From NCBI GenBank assembly GCA_905234555.1, contig CAJOHO010000026.1, positions 1 to 51,084 of the forward strand: 51,084 bases of DNA, written 5' to 3'. The notes under the pieces were generated by a model that was not told where the DNA came from, searched no databases, and saw only the letters and a list, made by a program, of their open reading frames with translations. Shown here piece after piece: positions 43,254 to 51,084 of the stretch. The stretch's first letter is position 1. Every line of letters begins with the position of its first letter. The stretch comes from an uncultured Bacteroidaceae bacterium (lineage in GTDB: Bacteria; Bacteroidota; Bacteroidia; Bacteroidales; Bacteroidaceae). The position numbers were made by a program, and so were the translations under genes.

Positions 43254-44110
43254 AGGGCATTGAATGTTTGAGTGAAACCAATGAGAATTGCATGTGTGTA
43301 GCTATGGTAACGCAGGTTATTGAACTTCGCCTGCATGAAGTTGCCAGAGTAGCCGATACGCAGGGTTGTGGCGTTCGGACGCTTCGAAAGCGGTACATCC
43401 AGCGTCAGCAGATGACGCATGGAGGGCGCGTTGGCAAAGGTAGCGGCCACTACGTTGTGGTCGTAATTACCTAAGGCGAAAGCCTCGTAGTACGATTGTC
43501 CGTAGTTGGGTGAGAATGCAAGACCCACAAAGGGAATAGCAATTTGGTAACGTGCTGTCATTGTGCGTTTCAGCCAACGAAACTGATACTGAGCGGTGGC
43601 GGTTAGGTCAAGCATCAGATCGACTTTTGCCTGTGCAGGATTGTTGCCGTTCCGCTCGTTATAGACACAACCTGCATAACCAGAGAGCATCGGACCCGCA
43701 TGAAGTTGAAACGCAGGGCCTGATAACTGAATAGGATATTGCCAGGAGGCGCTGTAACGCACTCCACCGGCATACTCATTGACGTTCTTTGCCAAGCTCT
43801 CCAAGAAGGAGCAGTCAAGGTCGAGCAGAGTCTGAAACCGCACAGGTGTATTTCCGATGAAGAAATGTTGGAGATCGCGTTGAGTCTCACGCATCAAACG
43901 TACATTCTCGCCTTTGTAAGAATAAGGTGAGAGGTAAGTATCAAGGACGTTGCCCCACCCCACTCCAGCCATCACGCTGTGGTAGCGTTCCTGGGCGTGA
44001 GTGGGAAAAGTCCCTAATGCCCAAAGCAGCACAAGGACCCACCCCCAGCCCCTCCCTTGTTTGGAGGGGAGTATATAGTTGGGAATGCGAGTTTTATTTA
44101 TACGAATCAT
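43250..44110 (-). CDS. DUF3316 exported protein
   Basis: 286 residues. Hydrophobic segment WVLVLLWALGTFPTHAQ at about 24-40 acts as a signal peptide; the mature part begins RYHSVMAGVGWGNVLDTYLS and continues with long amphipathic strands, like an outer membrane beta-barrel. DUF3316 is Bacteroidetes-specific and uncharacterised. Residues 12-25 (YILPSKQGRGWGWV) are encoded by a family B repeat that also supplies the start of the hydrophobic segment, so the signal peptide is partly built from repeat sequence. Confidence 0.78.
   Translation of the reverse strand: MIRINKTRIPNYILPSKQGRGWGWVLVLLWALGTFPTHAQERYHSVMAGVGWGNVLDTYLSPYSYKGENVRLMRETQRDLQHFFIGNTPVRFQTLLDLDCSFLESLAKNVNEYAGGVRYSASWQYPIQLSGPAFQLHAGPMLSGYAGCVYNERNGNNPAQAKVDLMLDLTATAQYQFRWLKRTMTARYQIAIPFVGLAFSPNYGQSYYEAFALGNYDHNVVAATFANAPSMRHLLTLDVPLSKRPNATTLRIGYSGNFMQAKFNNLRYHSYTHAILIGFTQTFNAL
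44037..44076 (+). repeat. Family B repeat in the signal-peptide region of the DUF3316 gene
   Basis: ACCCACCCCCAGCCCCTCCC, then TTGTTTGGAGGGGAGTATAT. Close relative of 26866-26905; read on the opposite strand as YILPSKQGRGWGWV. Confidence 0.9.
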
Positions 44111-44131
44111 GATGTCTTACTTCTAAACTAT

Positions 44132-47098
44132 TTAGAAAAGCCTCAACTGTCCAGTCAGTTCGTCTCGGATTTCATCGTCACTCTTCTCAGATTTCTCAGG
44201 AGTTTCGGAAGTCTCAGGAGTTTCAGAAGAATCGGAAGTTTCGGCAGACTCAGAGGTTTCGGAAGGATTCGTGCTATCAGCATCATCTAAGTCTTCTGGT
44301 GTCTCTGGAGTTTCAGACGTATCTGGTTCTTCAGGAACACGAAGCGGCTCAAGTTCTTTCACGCTCTTCAGGAGGAAGGTAGTGAGACGTTTGCCTTTGG
44401 CTTTGAAGCCCTTGACGGCTATGAACTCATCCACGTCAATTTCCTGCGGACCACGGAAAGTGTCTGGTTCTTCGAACGAAATCTCTACACGTGGATAAGG
44501 CGTATCGGTCAGCAATAACAGTTGCGACTTGGGGTTGTCACCCAGGAAGTTCTGACGTTTGGCTGAAGCATCCATCGTGAAGCGCTTGATATACGGGAAG
44601 TTACCATTATCGGCATCATAGAGCACCACCGTCCACACTTTCGCTTCATCATATTTCTCGATACGAAGCAGGTTCGGTTCGTAGTGGTTGTTGGCATCGA
44701 AATCCGTCACGTAGTACTCACCCGTAGGAAGCACCACAAGAATCATGTCGTCGTTCTGGAACTCGCCCAGATACGTTCCGTGATCGTCGTAGTTGATTCG
44801 TTGCACATCAGGATCATACCACACATGGCGTCCACCCAGCGTACTGCCGCCGTGGCTCTTCAGCTGAATACGATACACATCGTTCTTCGTGAGGATATTA
44901 CCCATTGCCGCACGTCCCTTGATGGCGATTTCGCTGAAGTCCTTTTCTATTTGCAGCTTTTTCAGCTTGTCGTTGGGCTTGAGCGTCACACGGATAATCT
45001 CGGCTTCACCGTTCGAGTTGGCTGTGAAGTAGGTAACACGGCTCTTCGGCGTTCCCATCGTGAGGTCGTACTCACGGTCACGCGTCATCGACGTGACATT
45101 GAAGCGTTTGATGTACGAAACACCCGTTGCCCCGTCCTTGTAGCACACGTTATAGATGGTACGTTTGTCATTCTTCTTGAAGACATCAATATGGATGATC
45201 TCAGCCTTGCGCTTCTCACGCTTGCTGCGTTCGGTTTCGCCCACAAACAGTTTCTCAGCCACCTTCGTAACCTTGTACGTTCCGTCGCGGTAGAAGAGGA
45301 TGACATCATCAATGTCCGAGCAGTTGGTGACGAACTCGTCCTTCTTGAGGCCTGTGCCGATGAAGCCTTCTGCTCGGTTGATATAGAGCTTTTGGTTGGC
45401 TTCAGCCACTTTTGCTGCTTCGATGGTGTCGAACGAACGAATTTCAGTCAGACGCGGATGCTCTGCTCCGTATTTCTTCTTCAGGTACTTGAACCATTCT
45501 GCCGTCACCTCCACCAGGTTCGCCAAATCGCGTTCGATTTCCTCTATCTCCTGCTTCAAACGGGCAATCATCTCGTCGGCCTTGTCCTTATTGAATTTCA
45601 GGATTCGAGCCATCTTGATTTCCATGAGTCGGAGGATGTCGTCCTTGGTCACTTCACGGATAAACTGAGGATAGAACGGAGTGAGACGCGAATCCACATA
45701 TGCACAGGCAGCATCCATCGTCTTCGCATTCTCAAATTCCTTGCCTTTATAGATACGTTCTTCAATGAAGATCTTCTCCAAGGAGGCAAAATGAAGTTGC
45801 TCCAGGAGTTCACCACGACGAATCTCCAGTTCGCGTTTGATCAGATATTTGGTGTTATCCACACTACGGCGAAGCACATCGCTCACCGTGAGGAACTGGG
45901 GACGACGTTCGTCAATCACGCAGCAGTTGGGGGAGATGCTGATTTCGCAATCGGTGAATGCGTAGAGGGCGTCGATGGTCTTGTCGGACGACACACCAGG
46001 CATCAAGTGAATGAGGATTTCCACACCTGCGGCTGTCATATCCTCCACCTTACGCACCTTTATCTTTCCCTTCTCTGCAGCTTTCAGAATGGAGTCAATA
46101 AACTGGCTGGGATGTTGTGGAGAACCTGTTGTCTTACCAAATGGTATTTCCGTGATAGCCAGTGTTTTCTGGTCACGCTTCTCAATCTTCGCACGCACAC
46201 GCACACTACCGCCACGCAATCCGTCGTTATACTTGCTCACGTCAATGCTGCCTCCCGTTGGGAAGTCAGGATAGAGCGTGAAAGGTTCATCATGAAGATA
46301 GTTCACGGCTGCGTCACACAGCTCGTTGAAGTTATGCGGCAGAATCTTGCACGACAGACCCACAGCAATACCTTCAGCACCCTGAGCCAGCAGCAGAGGG
46401 AACTTCACAGGCAGAGCAATCGGCTCCTTGTTGCGACCGTCATAACTCAGCTTCCATTCCGTCGTCTTCGGATTGAACACCACGTCGAGGGCAAACTTCG
46501 AAAGACGCGCCTCGATATAACGACCGGCAGCAGCATCGTCACCTGTGAGGATATTTCCCCAGTTGCCCTGACAATCCACCAGCAGTTCTTTCTGTCCCAT
46601 CTGTACCAACGCATCCTTGATGGACGCATCGCCGTGAGGGTGAAACTGCATGGTGTGGCCCACGATGTTCGCCACCTTGTTATAACGTCCGTCATCCATG
46701 CGTTTCATGGAGTGGAGGATGCGTCGTTGCACAGGCTTCAGTCCGTCCATGATGTGGGGAACGGCACGTTCCAGAATCACGTATGAGGCATAGTCCAGAA
46801 ACCAGTTCTGGTACATACCGCTCAGATGGTGCGTAATGCTGTCTGTCATCTTCGACGGATCGTAGTCGGAAGCAGGAGGAACCATTCCTGCTCCTCTGTG
46901 TGGGGTGTTACTTGCAGAAGGAACCTCCTCTGTGGTGTTACTGACAGCAGAATCCTCTCCTGGAGCGTCCGTTTCTTCATTGGCTGAAGCGGTGTTATTT
47001 TGATCCTCCGGAAGGGTGATGGAGTCGAGGTAAGCTTGCTCGGCTGCCGTCAATTCGTCGTCCTTTTCTTGCGCTAAATCTTTTGTTTCGTCACTCAT
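44132..47098 (-). CDS. parC: DNA topoisomerase IV subunit A
   Basis: 988 residues from the ATG at 47096-47098; the longer frame overlaps proC and is dismissed. Winged-helix and tower domains: LDYASYVILERAVPHIMDGL (near 110), HPHGDASI and the catalytic Tyr in AGRYIEARLS. The N-terminus has an acidic extension of about 85 residues, and the C-terminal tail after about 920 is a low-complexity Ser/Glu/Thr/Pro stretch (SETPETPE-like repeats) before EIRDELTGQLRLF. The motifs favour ParC over GyrA. Its ParE partner is outside the window. Its -7 element is TATCTTTG at 47116-47123. Confidence 0.93.
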   Translation of the reverse strand: MSDETKDLAQEKDDELTAAEQAYLDSITLPEDQNNTASANEETDAPGEDSAVSNTTEEVPSASNTPHRGAGMVPPASDYDPSKMTDSITHHLSGMYQNWFLDYASYVILERAVPHIMDGLKPVQRRILHSMKRMDDGRYNKVANIVGHTMQFHPHGDASIKDALVQMGQKELLVDCQGNWGNILTGDDAAAGRYIEARLSKFALDVVFNPKTTEWKLSYDGRNKEPIALPVKFPLLLAQGAEGIAVGLSCKILPHNFNELCDAAVNYLHDEPFTLYPDFPTGGSIDVSKYNDGLRGGSVRVRAKIEKRDQKTLAITEIPFGKTTGSPQHPSQFIDSILKAAEKGKIKVRKVEDMTAAGVEILIHLMPGVSSDKTIDALYAFTDCEISISPNCCVIDERRPQFLTVSDVLRRSVDNTKYLIKRELEIRRGELLEQLHFASLEKIFIEERIYKGKEFENAKTMDAACAYVDSRLTPFYPQFIREVTKDDILRLMEIKMARILKFNKDKADEMIARLKQEIEEIERDLANLVEVTAEWFKYLKKKYGAEHPRLTEIRSFDTIEAAKVAEANQKLYINRAEGFIGTGLKKDEFVTNCSDIDDVILFYRDGTYKVTKVAEKLFVGETERSKREKRKAEIIHIDVFKKNDKRTIYNVCYKDGATGVSYIKRFNVTSMTRDREYDLTMGTPKSRVTYFTANSNGEAEIIRVTLKPNDKLKKLQIEKDFSEIAIKGRAAMGNILTKNDVYRIQLKSHGGSTLGGRHVWYDPDVQRINYDDHGTYLGEFQNDDMILVVLPTGEYYVTDFDANNHYEPNLLRIEKYDEAKVWTVVLYDADNGNFPYIKRFTMDASAKRQNFLGDNPKSQLLLLTDTPYPRVEISFEEPDTFRGPQEIDVDEFIAVKGFKAKGKRLTTFLLKSVKELEPLRVPEEPDTSETPETPEDLDDADSTNPSETSESAETSDSSETPETSETPEKSEKSDDEIRDELTGQLRLF

Positions 47099-47115
47099 AA
47101 GAACATAATTTGTGG

Positions 47116-47123
47116 CAAAGATA
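47116..47123 (-). promoter_or_regulatory. Probable -7 element of parC
   Basis: TATCTTTG on the minus strand, 17 bp upstream of the start codon, so the leader is very short. The -33 region overlaps that of proC on the other strand. Confidence 0.55.
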
Positions 47124-47132
47124 GCGATTTTT

Positions 47133-47163
47133 TTTGTAAACACATTATTTTTTCGTACTTTTG
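47133..47163 (+). promoter_or_regulatory. Promoter of proC
   Basis: TTTG at 47133-47136, 19-bp spacer, TACTTTTG at 47156-47163, 46 bp before the start codon. Confidence 0.65.
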
Positions 47164-47209
47164 TGCGCAAAATTTCGATTTTGCGAATGCAACAACAAAA
47201 ATTAGAAAT

Positions 47210-48058
47210 ATGAAAGTAACGATTATTGGTGCTGGAAACATGGGTGGCGCATTGGCCAAAGGATTGGCAAAAGCCACAAAGAAAGGAAACCAACTCATTG
47301 AGAACATGAGCGACATCTGTATCACAGCCAAGACACAGACAACCCTCAACCGGTTCAAGAAACTCTATCCCAATATGCAGACCTCCCTCAACAACGCGGA
47401 GGCGGTTCGTGGTGCCGATGTCATCATCCTTGCCGTCAAGCCTTGGCTCATCAACAGCGTCATCGTAGAAATACGCAGCAGTATTGACCCTACACGACAA
47501 CTGGTTTGTTCGTTGGCAGCCAGTATCTACACCAACCAGCTGCGCGACTATTTCCTCGAAGGCACATCGGGCGTTTCCACCCTCAACCTACGAATGTCCA
47601 CGCTCAACCTGTTCTACTGTATGCCCAATATCGCAGCAGAATTCGGGAAAAGCATGACCTTTGTCACAGCCAGCAACAATGCCCAGCAGCAATCCATCGA
47701 AACAGTAGAAAAACTGTTCCGCTTGGTGGGCGATGTGAGTGTGGTGGAAGAGCGGATGATGGACTCAGGTCTGATGATGGCTGGTTGCGGCATCGCCTAC
47801 GTCATGCGTTTCCTTCGTGCCATGATGGAAGCAGGTGTAGAGATGGGCTTCTATCCCAAAGAAGCCCAGCGCATTACGATGCAGACCATGGAAGGTGCCG
47901 TCAAACTTCTTCGCGAAACCGGTCTGCACCCCGAAGCCGCCATCGACCTCGTCACCACACCTGGAGGCATCTCCATCAAAGGACTCAACGAACTCGATCA
48001 CGCCGGATTCAACTCAGCCGTCGTCCGCTGCATCAAAGCAGGCCTCACCTCAAAATAA
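47210..48058 (+). CDS. proC: Pyrroline-5-carboxylate reductase
   Basis: 282 residues. Last step of proline synthesis, NAD(P)H-dependent. Dinucleotide site VTIIGAGNMGGALAKGL at residues 3-19, ADVIILAVKPW near 69, and the C-terminal signature DLVTTPGGISIKGLNELDHA. Between FLEGTSG and FYCMPNIAAEFG there is a short duplication, STLNLRM-STLNL, coded by two copies of TCCAC(C/G)CTCAACCT 21 bp apart, longer than usual for this loop. Divergent from parC. Confidence 0.94.
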   Translation: MKVTIIGAGNMGGALAKGLAKATKKGNQLIENMSDICITAKTQTTLNRFKKLYPNMQTSLNNAEAVRGADVIILAVKPWLINSVIVEIRSSIDPTRQLVCSLAASIYTNQLRDYFLEGTSGVSTLNLRMSTLNLFYCMPNIAAEFGKSMTFVTASNNAQQQSIETVEKLFRLVGDVSVVEERMMDSGLMMAGCGIAYVMRFLRAMMEAGVEMGFYPKEAQRITMQTMEGAVKLLRETGLHPEAAIDLVTTPGGISIKGLNELDHAGFNSAVVRCIKAGLTSK

Positions 48059-48171
48059 GCGAAGAAAAATGTTTTTGACAAGCCAAATGACCAAAGCAAA
48101 ACTTGTTTTGACTTTAGCATGGCGAGAAAAGGTGGAATAAAATCCCAACATTTAACACACTACAAACCCCA

Positions 48172-48289
48172 TACACGCTCTGCCAAATCTTTCTGCGTGC
48201 TTCATCGATAATTACAGCACGCTCTGATGAAATTTTGAACGTGCTCTGACGAGATTTTGAGCACGCTCTAATTACAGCCAGAGCACGTT
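48172..48289. repeat. 22-bp-phased AGCACGCT array, alternating orientation (6 units)
   Basis: TACACGCT at 48172, TGCGTGCT at 48194 (inverted), AGCACGCT at 48216, AACGTGCT at 48238 (inverted), AGCACGCT at 48260, AGCACGTT at 48282; every step exactly 22 bp. It occupies much of the 406-bp gap between proC and the BlaI gene; the remainder holds the BlaI promoter region. Confidence 0.9.
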
Positions 48290-48335
48290 CAAAATCATGA
48301 TAGGGACAGCTGAAGATTCGTGATTGGATTGACAC

Positions 48336-48412
48336 GTTCTAACAATAAAAGTTAAAGTTCTAAAGTTTTAGAAGAAAATGTTTGGATGTTCTAACTTTTT
48401 AGAATATCTTTG
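48336..48412 (+). promoter_or_regulatory. Promoter and probable operators of the BlaI/M56 operon
   Basis: TTTG (48381-48384), 20-bp spacer, TATCTTTG (48405-48412). Palindromes TTCTAAAGTTTTAGAA (48358-48373) and TTCTAACTTTTTAGAA (48389-48404); the second fills the spacer between the two promoter elements. A half-site GTTCTAAC lies at 48336. Placement suits repression by the BlaI-type regulator encoded just downstream (inference). Confidence 0.75.
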
Positions 48413-48464
48413 CAGCGTCGAAAGTAATAACTGACGTTTTTACACCCATCCAAGCATTAACAAA

Positions 48465-48839
48465 ATGAAGAAAAAATCCCAACTGACCAAAGCTGAGACT
48501 CAGGTGATGCAATGCCTGTGGCAACTGCCGAAAATGACGGGAACGAGTGCTGACATCATGGCACTTATGCCCGATCCCAAGCCTGCTCCCACTACCCTTC
48601 TGACTTTTCTGAAAATCCTTACTGAGAAAGGATTTGTACGAACAGTGCGGCAAGGTAAAAGCAATCGCTTCACAGCTCTGACAAGCCGTGACGAGTATGC
48701 TGGCGACATGGTGAAGGATGTGAAAGACTCGTTCTTTGGCGGCTCCTTCGCTTCGCTCGTTTCTTTCTTCGCTAAAAGAGAAAATCTCAGCGAGGCTGAA
48801 ATTGACGAACTTGTTTCCTTGATCAAGAACAAGAAATAA
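48465..48839 (+). CDS. BlaI/MecI-family transcriptional repressor
   Basis: 124 residues. Winged-helix DNA-binding domain: LTKAETQVMQCLWQLPKMTG, then APTTLLTFLKILTEKGFVRT as recognition helix and wing, RQGKSNRFTAL. The C-terminal dimer domain (about 75-124) has LVSFFAKRENLSEAEIDELV. In this family the M56 membrane peptidase encoded next leads to cleavage of the repressor and release of the operon. No beta-lactamase gene is present, so the signal need not be a beta-lactam. Sits 45 bp upstream of the M56 gene. Confidence 0.93.
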   Translation: MKKKSQLTKAETQVMQCLWQLPKMTGTSADIMALMPDPKPAPTTLLTFLKILTEKGFVRTVRQGKSNRFTALTSRDEYAGDMVKDVKDSFFGGSFASLVSFFAKRENLSEAEIDELVSLIKNKK

Positions 48840-48883
48840 TATTCTTTATACTCTATACGTTCACCCCTAAAACATTTCCTTTC

Positions 48884-50578
48884 ATGACATTTTCCTTCGG
48901 CATATTCCCTTTGATCGGCATTGCTCTGGCTGCGCTCCTCTTTGCCGTCTATCGACTGTGGCTGCGAATGAAGTGCCAGCCTCGCTTCACTCAGCGTTAC
49001 ATCAAACTGGCATTGGCAGCATCGCTGCTCGTCACGTTTGTCCATCCGGTCCGCATCGTTCAGGACGAATGGCAGGAAGTGCCAGCGTCCGTCAGCTCCT
49101 ACAAGAAAGAACAAAAGGCGGAACAGGACACCATAAGCCGTCAGTTCATAGAGCTGATGCAAACCGACCTGGCAAAACAGCCTAAGTCGGATAAAGATGA
49201 GTTCCTGCCCACTCGGCCAACGAAACAGACCCACCTTCTTCTCCTTATTTATATCATAGGTATAGGCTGCATGATGTGCTACATCCTTGTGCAACTTATC
49301 TGGTTGCTCAAAGTGCGGCTGCACAACCGGCTGATGGAGCGTCAAGATAACGTTTGCATCTATGAGTCAGAACTCTCAACACCTTTCTCTTTTGGACACA
49401 GCATTTTCCTGCCCACAACACTCGACAGCGACATACAACCCTTTGTTCTGTTACACGAACGCAGTCACCTGCGCCATCATCATTTCCTTTGGTTATGTCT
49501 CATGGAAATCCTCATCGCCCTTCAATGGTTCAATCCCTTTGCCTGGCTTCTGCTCAACGAACTGAAACTACAGCAGGAGATGGAAGTGGATGCCGACCTC
49601 ATGCAGAACGGCGTGGATCGCGAAGCTTATCAGATGTCGCTGCTGCGCGTGTGCAGCAACAGCGGACGATGGGTGCTGATGCAGACAGCCTTTGGTGCCT
49701 CACCGCTGAAATACCGCATTCTGTTTATGAACCACAGCGTGAGCAAACAAGCCTCACGTAATAGGATTTTCGCTGCTGTTCTATCACTCCTACTACTTGT
49801 AGGCACATCCATTGTGCTTTCATGTAAAACGGAAAAAGAGAAAAGCCCACTTGACGGCTGCTGGAAAAGCGACTGGATCCGCAACAGCGATGACAAGTAC
49901 GAACATGTTGTGTCCCTCTATAATAATAAATTCTGGGGCAATAACATGATGATTAACTTTTCGTGGTTTGATCGGTACAAAGAAGTGAATATGCGATATA
50001 ACTTCTCAGGAGAGCAGCAAATCTATAGCAACGGCAAACTTCATACAGCTAAGGGCGACACTCTACGTATCACATGGCTTGATGATGATAATGTTCAGGA
50101 GGAATGGGATCGCGACCCTGACCAGGTAGAATTGGTAGACGGTGCTACGATAACAGAGCAAAGGCATCGTGTAAAACCTGACAAAGGAGCAATGCGTATT
50201 CTACGCGCCATGTATACTGCAGGAGAAGACCATAGATACAAGATAAGCGGAGTATGGCAATGTGACAACGACACAACTCCCAACATTAACCACTATTTCG
50301 TAGTAAACGGAGACATATTCTTCACTATGTCTTGGCATTATTCCGACAAAAAGTATCTTAGACGTGGAGCAGGCGGCTGGAGCGGCGACTTCCGTTGGGT
50401 TTCCGAAAATGCTATTTTCCTGTCCGACAGAACAGCTACTGTGAAATGGAAGGACAATGATCATATTACCATTTACACTCCACGAGAGGAATATGATGAT
50501 ATAGTGAGCTACCATCGCATCAGAGCACTTCCCGAAGACCTTCACTTATTGCTTACCGCTGTATTTCCCGAAGAATAA
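48884..50578 (+). CDS. BlaR1-like M56 membrane metallopeptidase with unusual C-terminal domain
   Basis: 564 residues. Membrane helices near residues 3-22, 41-57, 118-142, 200-215 and 283-305. Zinc motif HERSH at 191-195, with a further Glu in QQEMEVDAD. This is the peptidase that answers an outside signal by inactivating the BlaI partner. After the last helix, a periplasmic part of about 255 residues shows two similar halves, beginning DGCWKSDW (near 314) and SGVWQCDND (near 442), each a run of beta strands with Trp and Asp (lipocalin-like appearance). It is not a penicillin-binding domain, so the ligand is something else. Confidence 0.88.
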   Translation: MTFSFGIFPLIGIALAALLFAVYRLWLRMKCQPRFTQRYIKLALAASLLVTFVHPVRIVQDEWQEVPASVSSYKKEQKAEQDTISRQFIELMQTDLAKQPKSDKDEFLPTRPTKQTHLLLLIYIIGIGCMMCYILVQLIWLLKVRLHNRLMERQDNVCIYESELSTPFSFGHSIFLPTTLDSDIQPFVLLHERSHLRHHHFLWLCLMEILIALQWFNPFAWLLLNELKLQQEMEVDADLMQNGVDREAYQMSLLRVCSNSGRWVLMQTAFGASPLKYRILFMNHSVSKQASRNRIFAAVLSLLLLVGTSIVLSCKTEKEKSPLDGCWKSDWIRNSDDKYEHVVSLYNNKFWGNNMMINFSWFDRYKEVNMRYNFSGEQQIYSNGKLHTAKGDTLRITWLDDDNVQEEWDRDPDQVELVDGATITEQRHRVKPDKGAMRILRAMYTAGEDHRYKISGVWQCDNDTTPNINHYFVVNGDIFFTMSWHYSDKKYLRRGAGGWSGDFRWVSENAIFLSDRTATVKWKDNDHITIYTPREEYDDIVSYHRIRALPEDLHLLLTAVFPEE

Positions 50579-50598
50579 CCCTTAACACATAATCACCT

Positions 50599-51084
50599 AT
50601 GAGACAATTCATTATGCTGGCAGTAATTGCCAGCACAGCCCTCACCATGTCCGCTCAGAACGAGCAAATGGACTCCACCAAAGTGAAGAAAGAACGCAAG
50701 ATTGCCCTGTGGGGACACGTCTATGACTCGTTCACCAAAGCAGGTGTGCTCGACGCCAAAATCACCCTGATGCGCGAAGACAGCACAGTAGTCGATACGA
50801 TGACGGTTTACAACATGGGCAACTACAATGCCACTAAGGTAGATGCCGGCTACCGCTTCCAGATTCCTGCCCGTCCGCAGAAGTTCATCATCCGTGCCGA
50901 GCATCCCGACTACGAGCCTTGTTACATCAACTATGAAGTGAAGCACATCGCTCGCAACACCTACTTCGATGCCCCTTGGCACTACATGAAGAAACGTCCG
51001 AAGAACTACGATCTGGAAGGCGGTATGCTGGGAGCCGTGGGTATCAAGGCAACGAAAGTGAAGATTGCCTTCAGGGGCGACACC
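50599..51084 (+). CDS. Outer membrane protein with regulatory N-terminal domain, cut by window edge
   Basis: The frame opens at ATG 50599 and runs off the window (162 codons visible). Signal peptide MRQFIMLAVIASTALTMSAQ, then a carboxypeptidase-regulatory-like beta sandwich (IALWGHVYDSFTKAGVLDAK, near 35-54) and, at the edge, MLGAVGIKATKVKIAFRGDT, which resembles the start of the plug region in TonB-receptor-like outer membrane barrels of Bacteroidetes (VKATKVKM..KGDT). It is 20 bp after the M56 gene, so it is the third gene of the BlaI-controlled operon and possibly its output or the source of its signal. Confidence 0.8.
   Translation, partial: MRQFIMLAVIASTALTMSAQNEQMDSTKVKKERKIALWGHVYDSFTKAGVLDAKITLMREDSTVVDTMTVYNMGNYNATKVDAGYRFQIPARPQKFIIRAEHPDYEPCYINYEVKHIARNTYFDAPWHYMKKRPKNYDLEGGMLGAVGIKATKVKIAFRGDT

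Noticed and set aside
44684..46786. 700-codon open frame on the plus strand opposite parC
   Set aside because: It lies antisense to the clearly conserved ParC sequence, has no recognisable motifs and is a composition shadow.
47099..47500. N-terminal extension of parC by about 134 codons
   Set aside because: It would run through proC and both promoters; ParC homology and the short leader favour the ATG at 47096-47098.
48465..50578. Beta-lactam resistance operon
   Set aside because: BlaI and M56 genes are present but no beta-lactamase or penicillin-binding sensor domain can be seen.

Overview
The window looks like a chromosome segment of a Bacteroidota bacterium, most probably a Prevotella-like member of the Bacteroidales. 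Gene content (ParC, MtaB, DUF4924, DUF4861, DUF3316, M56/BlaI pair, flotillin/NfeD pair), the A-rich weak ribosome binding sites and repeated promoters of the Bacteroidetes form TTTG-N18-23-TAnnTTTG all agree. No rRNA, tRNA, CRISPR array or transposase was seen.

Layout. 1-1500: edge of an accessory island (start of a CHC2 zinc-finger protein, an intact PD-(D/E)XK DUF1016 protein, a decayed XRE regulator). 2.0-13.2 kb: long minus-strand housekeeping block (ECF sigma factor, fmt, ClC channel, tsaC, prfC, rfbD, DUF4924, LysE exporter, lipoprotein, ansA, ROK kinase), interrupted between prfC and rfbD by a GxxExxY gene with inverted repeats at its borders. 13.4-16.5 kb: NfeD/flotillin pair and a GH43-like enzyme. 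16.6-18.8 kb: two exported minus-strand proteins. 18.9-23.3 kb: mtaB, a glycosyltransferase, a broken hemW carrying an inverted cobJ-like fragment, and a small Ala/Glu-rich lipoprotein. 24.0-29.8 kb: L-rhamnose operon (kinase, isomerase, permease, aldolase) with an AT-rich lipoprotein gene between inverted repeats. 29.9-36.7 kb: GH2 glycosidase, metallo-hydrolase, then an accessory stretch (gene with a nonsense codon, GNAT, Fic, a 0.9 kb repeat-rich gap). 36.7-44.1 kb: FAD oxidoreductase, DUF2807 protein, mtnN, hydrolase, histidine phosphatase, S41 protease, DUF3316. 44.1-48.1 kb: parC and proC divergently. 48.4 kb to the end: BlaI/M56/outer-membrane-protein signalling operon.

The most striking feature is not a gene. 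At least eight intergenic or leader regions carry arrays of palindromic or near-palindromic octamers whose centres are spaced 22 bp (two helical turns), while the octamer itself changes between and even within arrays (AAGTACTT, AGCACGCT, TTAA-centred, CGTAC, AGCAAACA). The same octamer families recur at distant loci and the spacers are not conserved. I know of no named system with this design in this group. A second layer is a GC-rich hairpin repeat (two subfamilies, ten copies or fragments) that has entered at least six reading frames without stopping them, in different frames and orientations, and that brackets the AT-rich lipoprotein cassette in the rhamnose operon.

How genes may work together: GH43-like, DUF4861, GH2 and the rhamnose operon fit use of rhamnose- and arabinose-containing plant glycans such as pectin (inference). 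The BlaI repressor probably controls its own operon through palindromes placed between the -33 and -7 promoter elements.
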